Shown: positions 8,693 through 16,606, counted from the first letter of the stretch. The stretch: DNA of 20,825 bases from an uncultured Chlorobiota bacterium (GCA_946481475.1 CAMLOB010000009.1:1-20825); one strand, 5' to 3'. Translations and numbers: made by a program. The notes: generated by a model not told the origin, from the sequence alone.

Positions 8693-9103
8693 ATGAAGTA
8701 CTCACTGTCGGACGCACAAAAAGGACTGAACAAGGCGGACAAGACGTTGAACAAGGGATTTACGGGGTGGCTGACCCGGACATTTATGGGGAAGGATTTC
8801 GTAAACGGTATGAACGAGACGATTGCGAGCGGAAATCAGCAGTTGAATCTGGTAGAGCGGCAGGCCGCACTCCGGGTGAACGGTCGAACCTGTACGGCTC
8901 ACGTCGTCAGTATCGAGGATACCGGAAGCCTGATCAATTTCGATCCTGTTGTGCAACTGGTGCTGAGTGCGGTCTCCGAATCGGGGGCAAAATTTACGAT
9001 CGAAGCTCAGTCGGTCGTCTCGAAAATCTCGGTTCCCCGCCCCGGCGACATGATCTCGATCCTTTATAATCCGGCCGACCCGTCAGTGGTTGCCGTTGTG
9101 TGA
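8693..9103 (+). CDS. Small conserved protein of unknown function (136 aa)
   Basis: The start is clear: AGGAG (8681-8685) lies 7 nt before the ATG. The N-terminal 45 residues are helical and polar. Residues about 60-136 form a compact beta-rich domain with the pattern TAHVVSIEDTGSLINFDPVV, then QLVLSAV, then VPRPGDMISILYNPADPSVV. I recognise that pattern (a turn around DTG, N-x-P, then PGD-x-V-x-V-x-Y-x-PADPxxV) from small bacterial proteins, some of which also carry SHOCT or membrane segments; its function is unknown. There is no signal peptide or transmembrane helix, so it is probably cytoplasmic. It is bounded by its own promoter-like element and a strong terminator, so it appears to be a single-gene transcript sharing promoter architecture with the fibre gene downstream. 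Confidence 0.82.
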   Translation: MKYSLSDAQKGLNKADKTLNKGFTGWLTRTFMGKDFVNGMNETIASGNQQLNLVERQAALRVNGRTCTAHVVSIEDTGSLINFDPVVQLVLSAVSESGAKFTIEAQSVVSKISVPRPGDMISILYNPADPSVVAVV

Positions 9104-9218
9104 GGGGTTCTGACTCTTGAGCGGACAGATGGAATTGTCCGGGGAAGAGAAAACGGGGCGGATATATGCGAGGAACTGCTGTGCCGGCGAGATGTGCCTG
9201 CCGACGACAGATGCGATG

Positions 9219-9257
9219 CTCCGGGTGCGTTCGGGAAACCACCCGGAGTATTTTTTT
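9219..9257 (+). terminator. Strong intrinsic terminator after the 8693 gene
   Basis: A perfect 9-bp stem, CTCCGGGTG (9219-9227) with CACCCGGAG (9240-9248), has a 12-base loop and is followed by TATTTTTTT. It lies 116 bases after the stop codon and immediately before the next promoter-like element, insulating the fibre gene from the small gene. Confidence 0.85.
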
Positions 9258-9272
9258 CGTTCCCTTCCTTCC

Positions 9273-9317
9273 GTAATCGCATTTCTCCGCTACGGTAATC
9301 GGGCCTCTCTATCTTCC
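9273..9317 (+). promoter_or_regulatory. Three-part promoter-like element upstream of the fibre gene
   Basis: GTAATCGC (9273-9280) is repeated as GTAATCGG (9295-9302), exactly 22 bp downstream. TATCTTCC (9310-9317) begins exactly 15 bp after the start of the second copy. The second copy ends 65 bp before the ATG at 9368, close to the 68 bp seen at the 8693 gene. A pyrimidine-rich tract precedes the element. Confidence 0.55.
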
Positions 9318-9367
9318 CTGTCGTTACTGGACGTCAACTTCTCCAACCATATCAATTAAGAGAATCA

Positions 9368-12300
9368 ATGGATACTCGGCCGGGATTTTTATCGATGTCT
9401 TCCCCGTTTCGGATGGCTTGCCTCATCTTCTTCCTTTGCTCGGCCGGACTTCCGGCCCAGCCGATAACCGACGGGAGCGGACATGTCGGAATCGGAACGG
9501 TCGCTCCGAACCCGGCGGCGATTCTTGAACTGAACTCCACGACCGCAGGATTGCTGGTTCCGCGATTGACCACCGCAGAACGTGACGGAATTCCGACTCC
9601 TCCGGCCGGACTTCTGATCTTCAACACCGACAACAATTCCTTCGAGCACTGGGTCGGCTCTCCGGTCAATGCCTGGACAACGGTCCTGACCGACTACAAC
9701 GTTGCCATGCAGGTCTGGTTGACCGGCGGCAACCCGGGCACCGCGGCCGGAACCCATTTTATCGGCACAACCGATGACGAGCCGTTCGAGATTCATGTCG
9801 ACGAAGGGGGCTTTGCCGGGATGCCGACCGAGGGGCGGGGACGGGTATTCCGATTCGAGCCGGGGACGACGGCACCGAACATTATCGGAGGATATCACGG
9901 CAACAATGTTGCTGCCGGTGTGGAGGGGGGAGTGATTATCGGGGGTGGACAGAACACGTTGCCGAATACGATTGGTGTGGGGGGCGGACATGCGGTGATC
10001 GTCGGAGGGCAGGGGAACTCCGCCACGGGAGGAGGCTCATTCATCGGCGGGGGCTTCCGGAACAACGTCTCGAACTTCGACGCAACGATCGTCGGCGGGA
10101 TCGACAATCTCGTCTCCGGCTATCGCTCGTTTATCGGTGCCGGCCAGGCCGATACGGTGACCGGACAGTATTCGGTGGTCACCGGAGGTCGGCAGAACAG
10201 TGCCGTCAACCAGTACGCCGTTGTCGGCGGGGGCTGGCTGAACCGTGCCGAGGGGAGCACCAGCACAGTCTCCGGTGGGTGGACGAACACCGCAAGCGGC
10301 AACGGATCGACGGTCGGCGGCGGCGACTTCAGTCTGGCCTCCGGCTTCCTCTCGACCATTGCCGGGGGGAGATGGGATACTGCGAGTGGTAATTACTCGG
10401 CTATCGGCGGAGGGGTGATCAACGAGGCATCGGGATTCGCTTCGGCGATCGGCGGGGGACAGGAGAACCTTGCCTCGGGAGATTACGGAACTGTGGGGGG
10501 AGGCTTCCGGGACACGGCGTCGGGGAACGGCGCGACGGTCGGCGGCGGACGTGGAAACGTTGCCTCGGGGGCGACCGCAACGGTGGCCGGCGGACGGCGG
10601 AACGTTGCCTTCGGGGATTTCGCTTCGATCGGCGGTGGATGGCAGGACACGGCTACCGGAAATTATGCGACGATCGGCGGCGGAAGCGACAACAAGGCGT
10701 TCAATCACTTTGTGACCGTGGCTGGAGGAATCAACAACCAGGCCAGTGGTCCGGCCGCTTCGGTCGGCGGTGGAAACGGCAACCAGGCATCAAGCAATGA
10801 CGCCGTGATTGCCGGGGGCTTCTTCAACATCGCCTCGGGCGTTCGCTCGTCCGTTATCGGCGGGGAAAACAATGTGGCCTCGGCAGACTATGCGACGGTC
10901 GGCGGCGGTTTCCGTGATACGGCGTCGGGGAACGGTGCGACGGTCGGCGGCGGACGGGGGAATGTGGCCTCGGGTCTGACGGCCACCGTTGCCGGCGGAC
11001 GACGGAACGTCGCTTCGGGGGATTATTCCTCGATCGGGGGTGGATGGCAGGATACGGCCACCGGCATCTATTCGACCGTTGCCGGCGGAAGCGACAACAA
11101 GGCGTTCAATCAGTATGCAACGGTCGGCGGAGGCTGGCTGAACCGTGCCGAGGGGAGCACCAGCACGGTCTCCGGTGGGTGGACGAACACCGCAAGCGGC
11201 AACGGATCGACGGTCGGCGGCGGCGACTTCAGTCTGGCCTCCGGCTTCCTCTCGACCATTGCCGGGGGGAGATGGGATACCGCAAGCGGCAACTACTCAG
11301 CGGTTGGCGGAGGGATCAGCAACGTTGCAAGCGGAGTTGCGGCCACCGTCGGCGGGGGGAACGGCAATCATGCCGTCAACAACGATGCTACCGTCGGCGG
11401 TGGCCTCATCAATCTTGCTTCCGGATTCCGTGCAACAGTGGGTGGAGGGGAAGGGAACACCGCTTCGGGTTCCTGGGGGACAATCGCCGGGGGATACTAC
11501 GATACTGCAGCCGGCAACTACTCCTTTGTCGGAAGTGGTTTCGGTAACGGTGCCTGGGGCAACACTACAGCCATAGCCGGGGGAGACAGGAATGCGGCAT
11601 ACGGTAACGGGAGTTTTATCGGTTCTGGGGTTGCCGACACGGCAATGGGGAACTTCTCGGTGATCGGCGGCGGTGGAGGGAATCGGACAACGGGTGACCA
11701 TTCCGTTGTCGTCGGAGGCTTCAATAACCTCGCAGCCCTGCAAGCTTCGTTCGTCGGTGCCGGACTTCTCGATACGGCCTCCGGTTTTCAGAGCGTGGTT
11801 GTCGGAGGGTGGGGGAATGTCGCCTCGGGGAACAGTTCCTTTATCGGCGGCGGACGATTCGGTCGGGCCTCGGGAGCGCGGACGGTGATCGGAGGGGGAC
11901 AGAATAACCTTGCGGCCGGTTCCTTTGCCGTGGTGACCGGGGGAGAGTTCGATACGGTTTCGGGGGATTACGGGACGATCGGCGGAGGTTACCGCAACAC
12001 GGTGACCGGGGCCTATGCGGTTGTTCCGGGGGGAAGAAATCTGACCGCCTCCGGCAATCACTCGACGGCGATGGGAAGCTTCGCCTCGACCAACGGCAAC
12101 GGCGGATCGTTTATCTACGGCGACGCTTCGGTGGTGACCGACATCAACTCCAGCGGTCCGAACCGCTTCGAGGTCCGGGCCCAGCGTGTCTGGTTCGGGA
12201 CGAACAACACGATCACCTATCCGGCCGGTTCCTATCTGGCTACAAGTACCGGAGCCTATCTGACCTCCGGCGGGACATGGACAAATTCATCGGACGTCAA

Positions 12301-12628
12301 CCGCAAGACCGATTTCCGGGGGATCGATTCCCGGACGATACTTGAAGGAGTGGCCGGACTGGAGGTCTCGGCGTGGCGCTACAAGGCCGAAGGAGACAAC
12401 GTGCTCCATATCGGGCCGACGGCGCAGGATTTCCATGCGGCGTTCGGACTGAACGGAGGGGATGATACGCACATCGCCACGGTCGATGCCGACGGTGTTG
12501 CGCTGGCGGCGATCAAGGGACTGTATGATCTGCTCAGAGAGAAGGATCGGGAGATTGAAGAATTGCGGGAACGGCTTGTACGACTTGAGGAGCGGTTCGG
12601 CGGACAGATGAAAGAGGAGGGGGAGTGA
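9368..12628 (+). CDS. Secreted repetitive beta-roll fibre protein with C-terminal peptidase S74 chaperone domain
   Basis: This 1086-residue protein has a signal peptide (ending near GLPAQ) and an N-terminal module, GIGTVAPNPAAILELNSTTA followed by GLLVPRLT, common in FCB tail-fibre-like proteins. From about residue 190 to 902 there are roughly 45 tandem 15-residue units of the form TVGGGxxNxASGxxS, resembling the left-handed beta-roll heads of trimeric adhesins. Residues about 974-1060 are an intramolecular chaperone (peptidase S74): SDVNRK places Ser975 and Lys980 five apart, as in the catalytic Ser/Lys dyad of that family, and IGPTAQDFHAAFG (1015-1027) is its second signature. A heptad-rich coiled coil ends the protein. 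Family knowledge predicts trimer folding and self-cleavage before Ser975. No T9SS sorting domain is visible. ATG 9395 is an alternative start. The next gene overlaps its stop codon. Confidence 0.9.
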   Translation: MDTRPGFLSMSSPFRMACLIFFLCSAGLPAQPITDGSGHVGIGTVAPNPAAILELNSTTAGLLVPRLTTAERDGIPTPPAGLLIFNTDNNSFEHWVGSPVNAWTTVLTDYNVAMQVWLTGGNPGTAAGTHFIGTTDDEPFEIHVDEGGFAGMPTEGRGRVFRFEPGTTAPNIIGGYHGNNVAAGVEGGVIIGGGQNTLPNTIGVGGGHAVIVGGQGNSATGGGSFIGGGFRNNVSNFDATIVGGIDNLVSGYRSFIGAGQADTVTGQYSVVTGGRQNSAVNQYAVVGGGWLNRAEGSTSTVSGGWTNTASGNGSTVGGGDFSLASGFLSTIAGGRWDTASGNYSAIGGGVINEASGFASAIGGGQENLASGDYGTVGGGFRDTASGNGATVGGGRGNVASGATATVAGGRRNVAFGDFASIGGGWQDTATGNYATIGGGSDNKAFNHFVTVAGGINNQASGPAASVGGGNGNQASSNDAVIAGGFFNIASGVRSSVIGGENNVASADYATVGGGFRDTASGNGATVGGGRGNVASGLTATVAGGRRNVASGDYSSIGGGWQDTATGIYSTVAGGSDNKAFNQYATVGGGWLNRAEGSTSTVSGGWTNTASGNGSTVGGGDFSLASGFLSTIAGGRWDTASGNYSAVGGGISNVASGVAATVGGGNGNHAVNNDATVGGGLINLASGFRATVGGGEGNTASGSWGTIAGGYYDTAAGNYSFVGSGFGNGAWGNTTAIAGGDRNAAYGNGSFIGSGVADTAMGNFSVIGGGGGNRTTGDHSVVVGGFNNLAALQASFVGAGLLDTASGFQSVVVGGWGNVASGNSSFIGGGRFGRASGARTVIGGGQNNLAAGSFAVVTGGEFDTVSGDYGTIGGGYRNTVTGAYAVVPGGRNLTASGNHSTAMGSFASTNGNGGSFIYGDASVVTDINSSGPNRFEVRAQRVWFGTNNTITYPAGSYLATSTGAYLTSGGTWTNSSDVNRKTDFRGIDSRTILEGVAGLEVSAWRYKAEGDNVLHIGPTAQDFHAAFGLNGGDDTHIATVDADGVALAAIKGLYDLLREKDREIEELRERLVRLEERFGGQMKEEGE
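10232..10380 (+). repeat. Near-identical 149-bp direct repeat, copy A
   Basis: Identical to 11132-11280 except at 10267 (A here, G in copy B). It encodes GWLNRAEGSTSTVSGG through RWDT. Similarity falls sharply after 10380, where synonymous changes begin. Confidence 0.95.
11132..11280 (+). repeat. Near-identical 149-bp direct repeat, copy B
   Basis: Second copy of 10232-10380, offset exactly 900 bp, which keeps both reading frame and repeat register (20 units of 45 bp). Adjacent blocks upstream (FRDTASGNGATVGGG at about 10507 and 10909) are also duplicated but more diverged. Confidence 0.95.
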
Positions 12629-12891
12629 ATCGGATGAATTCCCGTCCGGATCGGATGCAGGGGGGGGAGCAAGCCTCCCTCCTTCCCCTGCACAACATCC
12701 GTTTCTGCATCGAATGCGGAACGATCGGCTACGACGACGAAGTCTTCTGCTCTCTGTGCGGACATACCCTGTATTCTCCGCAGGGAGAGATCGAACAAAA
12801 GCCCTCGAAAGCCTGTACATCCTGCGGTGCCGTCCTCCGACATCCGGTTGCCTGTTTTTGCGGAGTGTGTGGGGTGAGAGTGGGGGAGTGA
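12625..12891 (+). CDS. Small double zinc-ribbon protein overlapping the fibre gene
   Basis: The 88-residue product has two four-cysteine knuckles: CIECG...CSLCG (about residues 30-50) and CTSCG...CGVCG (about 65-85). Each CxxC pair spaced by 12-13 residues matches zinc-ribbon modules. There is no signal peptide or membrane segment. The GTG start shares bases with the TGA stop of the fibre gene (GTGA at 12625-12628), which suggests translational coupling; an in-frame ATG at 12634 is also possible, and the GAGGAGG at 12614-12620 fits either imperfectly. It is probably cotranscribed with the fibre gene. It could bind zinc and mediate protein or nucleic-acid contacts; no specific function can be assigned. 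Confidence 0.72.
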   Translation: MNRMNSRPDRMQGGEQASLLPLHNIRFCIECGTIGYDDEVFCSLCGHTLYSPQGEIEQKPSKACTSCGAVLRHPVACFCGVCGVRVGE

Positions 12892-12922
12892 GTGTATGTA
12901 TGTATAGTTCAATAGTTGAATG

Positions 12923-13001
12923 GTTGGATAGTTTGAAAGTCGGGAGTCTGGTTCCGTGGTTCAATGGTTCAATGGTTCAATAGTTGGATAGTTTGAAAGT
13001 C
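12923..13001. repeat. 60-bp-spaced direct repeats with tandem octamers
   Basis: GTTGGATAGTTTGAAAGTC occurs at 12923-12941 and again at 12983-13001, exactly 60 bp apart. Between the copies lies tandem GGTTCAAT (three copies, about 12958-12981). Noncoding, lower GC than the genes, adjacent to the heptamer array. Confidence 0.8.
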
Positions 13002-13013
13002 CAGAGTCCGGAA

Positions 13014-13153
13014 CTGAAAGCTGACAGCTCAAAGCTCATCTCTCAAAGCTCATCTCTCAAAGCTCACGGCTCAAAGCTCATCTCTCAAAGCTCATCTCTC
13101 AAAGCTCATCTCTCAAAGCTCACGGCTCAAAGCTCACGGCTCAAATCTCATCC
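13014..13153. repeat. Array of 20 tandem heptamers CTCANNN (TGAG on minus strand)
   Basis: On the plus strand the heptamers run CTGAAAG, CTGACAG, then 18 units of CTCAAAG, CTCATCT, CTCACGG and close variants. Many alternate as a 14-bp pair. The register is unbroken for 140 bp. The minus-strand gene 13134-16538 ends inside the array: its last codons and TGA stop are made of heptamer sequence. A related array lies at 17786-17890 in the opposite orientation. Confidence 0.95.
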
Positions 13154-16100
13154 CTCCCTCATCATCACTGGCCACCGACTGCATTCCGCTCACGGCCGCC
13201 TCTCCCTCTCGTCCCTGTCGTCGAAGAACATCCGCCAGGAATTCGCGGGCTTCGCCGTCTTCGCCGATCCGTTCAATCCAGGGGCGGATCAGACCTTCGG
13301 CTGCGGCATAGTCATCCGATTCCAGCAGTCGTTGTGCTGTGGAGAAAAGAACCCGTCGCAATCTGCTTTCGATGTCGTCCCGCAAGCCTTCGAAAAGAGG
13401 GTCGTAGAGACCGGGAAAGGGGATGTGTCCGGCCGCCGTCGCGACGGCCCGGGCAAGATGCTCGCGCACTTTCACAAGCCGTCCCCGATGCAGCTCCTCT
13501 TCCGCTTGATCCAGCTCTTTCCAGAGTTCAAGCAGATCTACCTTTACAAGGCTTCTGTTCAGTTCGGGGAGTCCCTCTCCGGTATGGATCGCCTCCTTCC
13601 CCAACACCTCCCGTAATCGGAGAACGGCGACGTTGGTCGAGATCCTGGCCCGCTCCGGATCGTCGGCGACGCCGCTGGCAAGCCGGAAGAACTCGGTCCG
13701 GTCGATCGGATGACGGAGCATCCGGTTTGCAACCAGCAGCCCGACAAGCATACGACTCCGCGGTCCCCGTACCCGTTCCTCTTTCCCCTTCCCGCGACGG
13801 AATGTGATCCCGTCAAGGAGCGACAGGGTGAGCGTCTCATCCTCCTCTCGTCTCTCCAGCTCCATGAATATCCGTTCGGTCGTCTCTTCCCATCCGTTGC
13901 GGTCCTCTTCGGCAAGCCGGCCCCCATGCCGTTCCAGAAGGGGTCGCATGCAGCGGGGGAGTCTCCGCTCGGCATAATAGTGGAGCAAATGGAGGAGTGC
14001 CCTCTGAATACTTCCGGCCAGCTCCTCATCCACCCGAAGATTGCCGACGGCCGCAGCCCGTTCCACAAGGGCGAGTGCGTTGTAGTAGCGGGGGGTGGCA
14101 TAGATATGATATTCCAGAAGACGGAACTGGTCGATATACCGACGGAGGATTTCATCGTGATCGGCGGGAGGCTCGAAGCAGATCATGATCAATGAGCGGA
14201 GATCGAGAGGAAGAGACTGTGCGAAGCGGAAGAGATCGTCGTAGCGTTCTTCCCACAGAATGAAGATGAGCCGTTCCCCGATGTTCAGATCCTCTTCGGC
14301 AAGGCCGAACTCCTCGACCGCCCGGCGAATCGACGGGAGATCGCCCGTAAGGATGGCTCCCAGCGAGAGAGCCCTCCCGACTCTGATCCGGCATTTCTCA
14401 ACTACGGTTTCGGGCAATCCTTTCCAGGAGTAGGCCAGTTCCGTCAGCTCCCTCGCTTCGGCGAGAAGTTCATCACTGAAACCGTGCAGAGCCGGTTCGG
14501 CTACGAGCTTGTCCCGCAACGCCGTCTCGGTCGATCCGAACAGAGCGAAACGTCGGGCGTAACGGGCCACGTCAGCGGCCAGATCGGAGACCTCGGCCAA
14601 GGCTCCGGAGTGAAGAAGGAAAGCCAGTTTCGATCCGTAGTAGGGGAGGTTTTCCTGTTCGAACGATTTCCGTATCGGAGGATATTCCCGGTCGATTTCC
14701 CGCACCAACTTCTGTCGCTCGGCAAGCTCTTCGGCACTGTCGTACAGGCAGAAAAAGTGGGGAACGATGCGATTGCGGATGAGTCTCTTCATATCGTCCG
14801 GAATGTCGGGATCGGTCTGCGTTTCCCCTACTCTCCTTTCCAGATCGGATAACATCCCGATGTCGTTCCGGTTGTTGGCGTCGGTTGCAATCACATGGAG
14901 GAAGATCAGGTGTTCCCGGCTTCGGCGCAGAAGGGGGCAGGCATCGATGAATGCAAGTCCTTCTTCGGCAATCGTCCGGGCGGTCTCCCTGTTCCCTTTC
15001 TCCTCGGCCGTCCGGAACCTGTACTCGATAGCCTTCAGGCGCAAGCGTGACATCTCTTCATCCCGTTCGTCCTTTCCGGTCAGTTCATACAGCCTCAGCG
15101 CCCGGCTCTCCTGCAATTCCGGGTTGAACATCCGGAACTCCATCTCAAGCTGTGCCCGCAGCAGATATGCCTCCAGCCGTTCGATTTTCTGCCGATCACC
15201 CGAACGGGAGCGATACGCATCGAAGAGGAGTTCCGCTCCCCGCAACAGCAGGGAAGCCCGTTCCCAATCGGTCCCCACATTGGTCCCCCTGGATCCCTCG
15301 CACGCCTCGCGGAAGGCCGTTGCCAGGAGCTCGGTTCCGATGCTTCCGGTCTCTTCCTTTCTCTCCTCCCATTCCTCGATCAGGAGCGTATAGGGAAGAT
15401 AGGTCAGCAGGGGGGCGCCGGAGGCGATTACCCTTATCAGATCCGACATCCGCGGTTCTGCATTCCGCAGCAGATCGTGATGCAGCAGTGTGTGGGTGAA
15501 GGTCAGGGGAGGAACCGTGGAGTGTCGGGCAAACAGAGGGGCGTTGACGGCAATTGCCGGCGTGGCCGAGCGGGCCAGGATGCCCTTGAAGATCAGGGTC
15601 GCTATCATCTCATCGGCCTTCTCGATGATGACCGAGGCGGCCTCCTGCGTGAAGATCTCTCCCAGTCGGGCAAGACGATAGACCCCCTCCAGAAGGGATG
15701 CGTCAAGTTCGGCCGTCATCCCCTCGGCCAGCGAGTGGACGTTCCTGATGGCGATCTCCCTGAACGTCCGGGGATCGATCCGCAGTTCGCCCCCCTGTGT
15801 CGAAGGATGATGCCGATCCGGCAGACTGACCCTGATTCCACCACGCATTGCCGAGCGAAGGGCAAGAGCATTCCCCCGGGTGATCTCGGTCAGGGCTTCA
15901 AGAATATCCGGGTCGATCTCCCGATCGAACAGCCGCTCCCACAACGTTCCCACCTCTTCGCGGTTCAGTCCGGCGAGCGTCAGCTCCTCGCGAAGGTAGG
16001 CGTCGAGGATGCCCCGGGCGGGGAAGTCGATCGGACGGGCGACCGCCAGCAGACCGATCGGTTCGTCCCGCAAACTGTCCAGCAGATAGAGAAACTCGTG

Positions 16101-16538
16101 CAGCCGTTCCCCTTCCAGCAGATGAATGTCCTCGATAATCAGCGAGGTCCGTCGCAGAGCGGACAGACGTCGGATCCGTCCGATCGCCTCGGTCAGTTTT
16201 ACCGGAAGAGAGAAAGGGGAGGAAGAGGAATCGCCATTGAAGAGAAGACGGGTCGAAGGAGAGCGTTGGATTGCCTCGGCGATCAGTGGGGCCAGCGAAG
16301 CCGAGCCTTCCGGACGAAGCCGGATGTGGAGCAGACTCTGCTGTGATCCTTCACCCCGCCGGACGGCGCTCTCGATCAACCTGCTTTTGCCGACTCCGGC
16401 CTCGCCGATCAGGAGCAGAGCTTCCAGTCCGCTGCGATTCTCATCGGTAAGAAACTCCAGCAGCCGCCCCAGTTCGCTCTCTCTGCCGATGAACGGGGTC
16501 GAGCCGTGATTCAGGAAATCGACAAGAGATTTGTGCAT
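13134..16538 (-). CDS. ATPase with helical-repeat region and C-terminal winged-helix/BTAD-type domain (putative regulator)
   Basis: The 1134-residue protein opens with FIGRESELGRLLEFL, then a P-loop GEAGVGKS (45-52) and Walker B SLIIEDIH (132-139), typical of STAND/AAA-type regulatory ATPases. The middle (about 250-900) is mostly amphipathic helices, probably TPR-like. Residues about 903-1003 contain PRSRMLVGLLVANRML, a DRTEFFRLASG segment and ISTNVAVLRLREVLG, the layout of an OmpR-like winged helix as found before BTAD domains. Residues about 1003-1115 are helical repeats like BTAD. ATPase and BTAD parts are known together in SARP/MalT-like regulators, usually with DNA binding at the N-terminus; here the order is reversed. 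It is probably cytoplasmic. The start lacks a clear Shine-Dalgarno sequence. The 3' end runs into a heptamer array. Confidence 0.82.
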   Translation of the reverse strand: MHKSLVDFLNHGSTPFIGRESELGRLLEFLTDENRSGLEALLLIGEAGVGKSRLIESAVRRGEGSQQSLLHIRLRPEGSASLAPLIAEAIQRSPSTRLLFNGDSSSSPFSLPVKLTEAIGRIRRLSALRRTSLIIEDIHLLEGERLHEFLYLLDSLRDEPIGLLAVARPIDFPARGILDAYLREELTLAGLNREEVGTLWERLFDREIDPDILEALTEITRGNALALRSAMRGGIRVSLPDRHHPSTQGGELRIDPRTFREIAIRNVHSLAEGMTAELDASLLEGVYRLARLGEIFTQEAASVIIEKADEMIATLIFKGILARSATPAIAVNAPLFARHSTVPPLTFTHTLLHHDLLRNAEPRMSDLIRVIASGAPLLTYLPYTLLIEEWEERKEETGSIGTELLATAFREACEGSRGTNVGTDWERASLLLRGAELLFDAYRSRSGDRQKIERLEAYLLRAQLEMEFRMFNPELQESRALRLYELTGKDERDEEMSRLRLKAIEYRFRTAEEKGNRETARTIAEEGLAFIDACPLLRRSREHLIFLHVIATDANNRNDIGMLSDLERRVGETQTDPDIPDDMKRLIRNRIVPHFFCLYDSAEELAERQKLVREIDREYPPIRKSFEQENLPYYGSKLAFLLHSGALAEVSDLAADVARYARRFALFGSTETALRDKLVAEPALHGFSDELLAEARELTELAYSWKGLPETVVEKCRIRVGRALSLGAILTGDLPSIRRAVEEFGLAEEDLNIGERLIFILWEERYDDLFRFAQSLPLDLRSLIMICFEPPADHDEILRRYIDQFRLLEYHIYATPRYYNALALVERAAAVGNLRVDEELAGSIQRALLHLLHYYAERRLPRCMRPLLERHGGRLAEEDRNGWEETTERIFMELERREEDETLTLSLLDGITFRRGKGKEERVRGPRSRMLVGLLVANRMLRHPIDRTEFFRLASGVADDPERARISTNVAVLRLREVLGKEAIHTGEGLPELNRSLVKVDLLELWKELDQAEEELHRGRLVKVREHLARAVATAAGHIPFPGLYDPLFEGLRDDIESRLRRVLFSTAQRLLESDDYAAAEGLIRPWIERIGEDGEAREFLADVLRRQGREGEAAVSGMQSVASDDEGGMRFEP

Positions 16539-16560
16539 AACATCGAAACCGAGCGGTAAT

Positions 16561-16605
16561 GTAATCGCTTGCAGGGGAAAACGTAATCGCCCCGGTGTAA
16601 GTTAG
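16561..16605 (+). promoter_or_regulatory. Three-part promoter-like element reading toward the gene-free segment
   Basis: Identical octamers GTAATCGC at 16561-16568 and 16583-16590 are exactly 22 bp apart. TAAGTTAG (16598-16605) begins 15 bp after the start of the second copy. This repeats the geometry at 9273-9317. No plus-strand protein gene follows within 1.4 kb, but a foldable segment with a terminator does. The element also lies in the upstream region of the minus-strand ATPase gene (start 16538) and could act on that gene. Confidence 0.5.
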
Positions 16606-16606
16606 T

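Larger units (their letters stand above)
9934..12075 (+). repeat. 45-bp tandem coding repeats of the fibre gene
   Basis: The segment encodes about 45 consecutive 15-residue units with consensus GGGxxNxASGxxSTV. Unit length is near constant, with position 2-3 Gly and the N/D-x-ASG core most conserved. Divergence among units is uneven: most differ, but two blocks 900 bp (20 units) apart are almost identical, which points to block duplication or conversion. Confidence 0.9.

Noticed and set aside
9389..12061. Long minus-strand open frames antisense to the fibre gene
   Set aside because: They are produced by the 45-bp repeat having a unit length divisible by three, which keeps antisense frames open; no start signals.
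13014..13153. CRISPR-like array
   Set aside because: Units are 7 bp and contiguous with no spacers, and no cas genes are nearby.
12984..13616. Plus-strand open frame through the heptamer array (Ser/Lys/Leu repeats)
   Set aside because: Its first third is translated simple repeat and the rest is antisense to the ATPase gene; no start signal.
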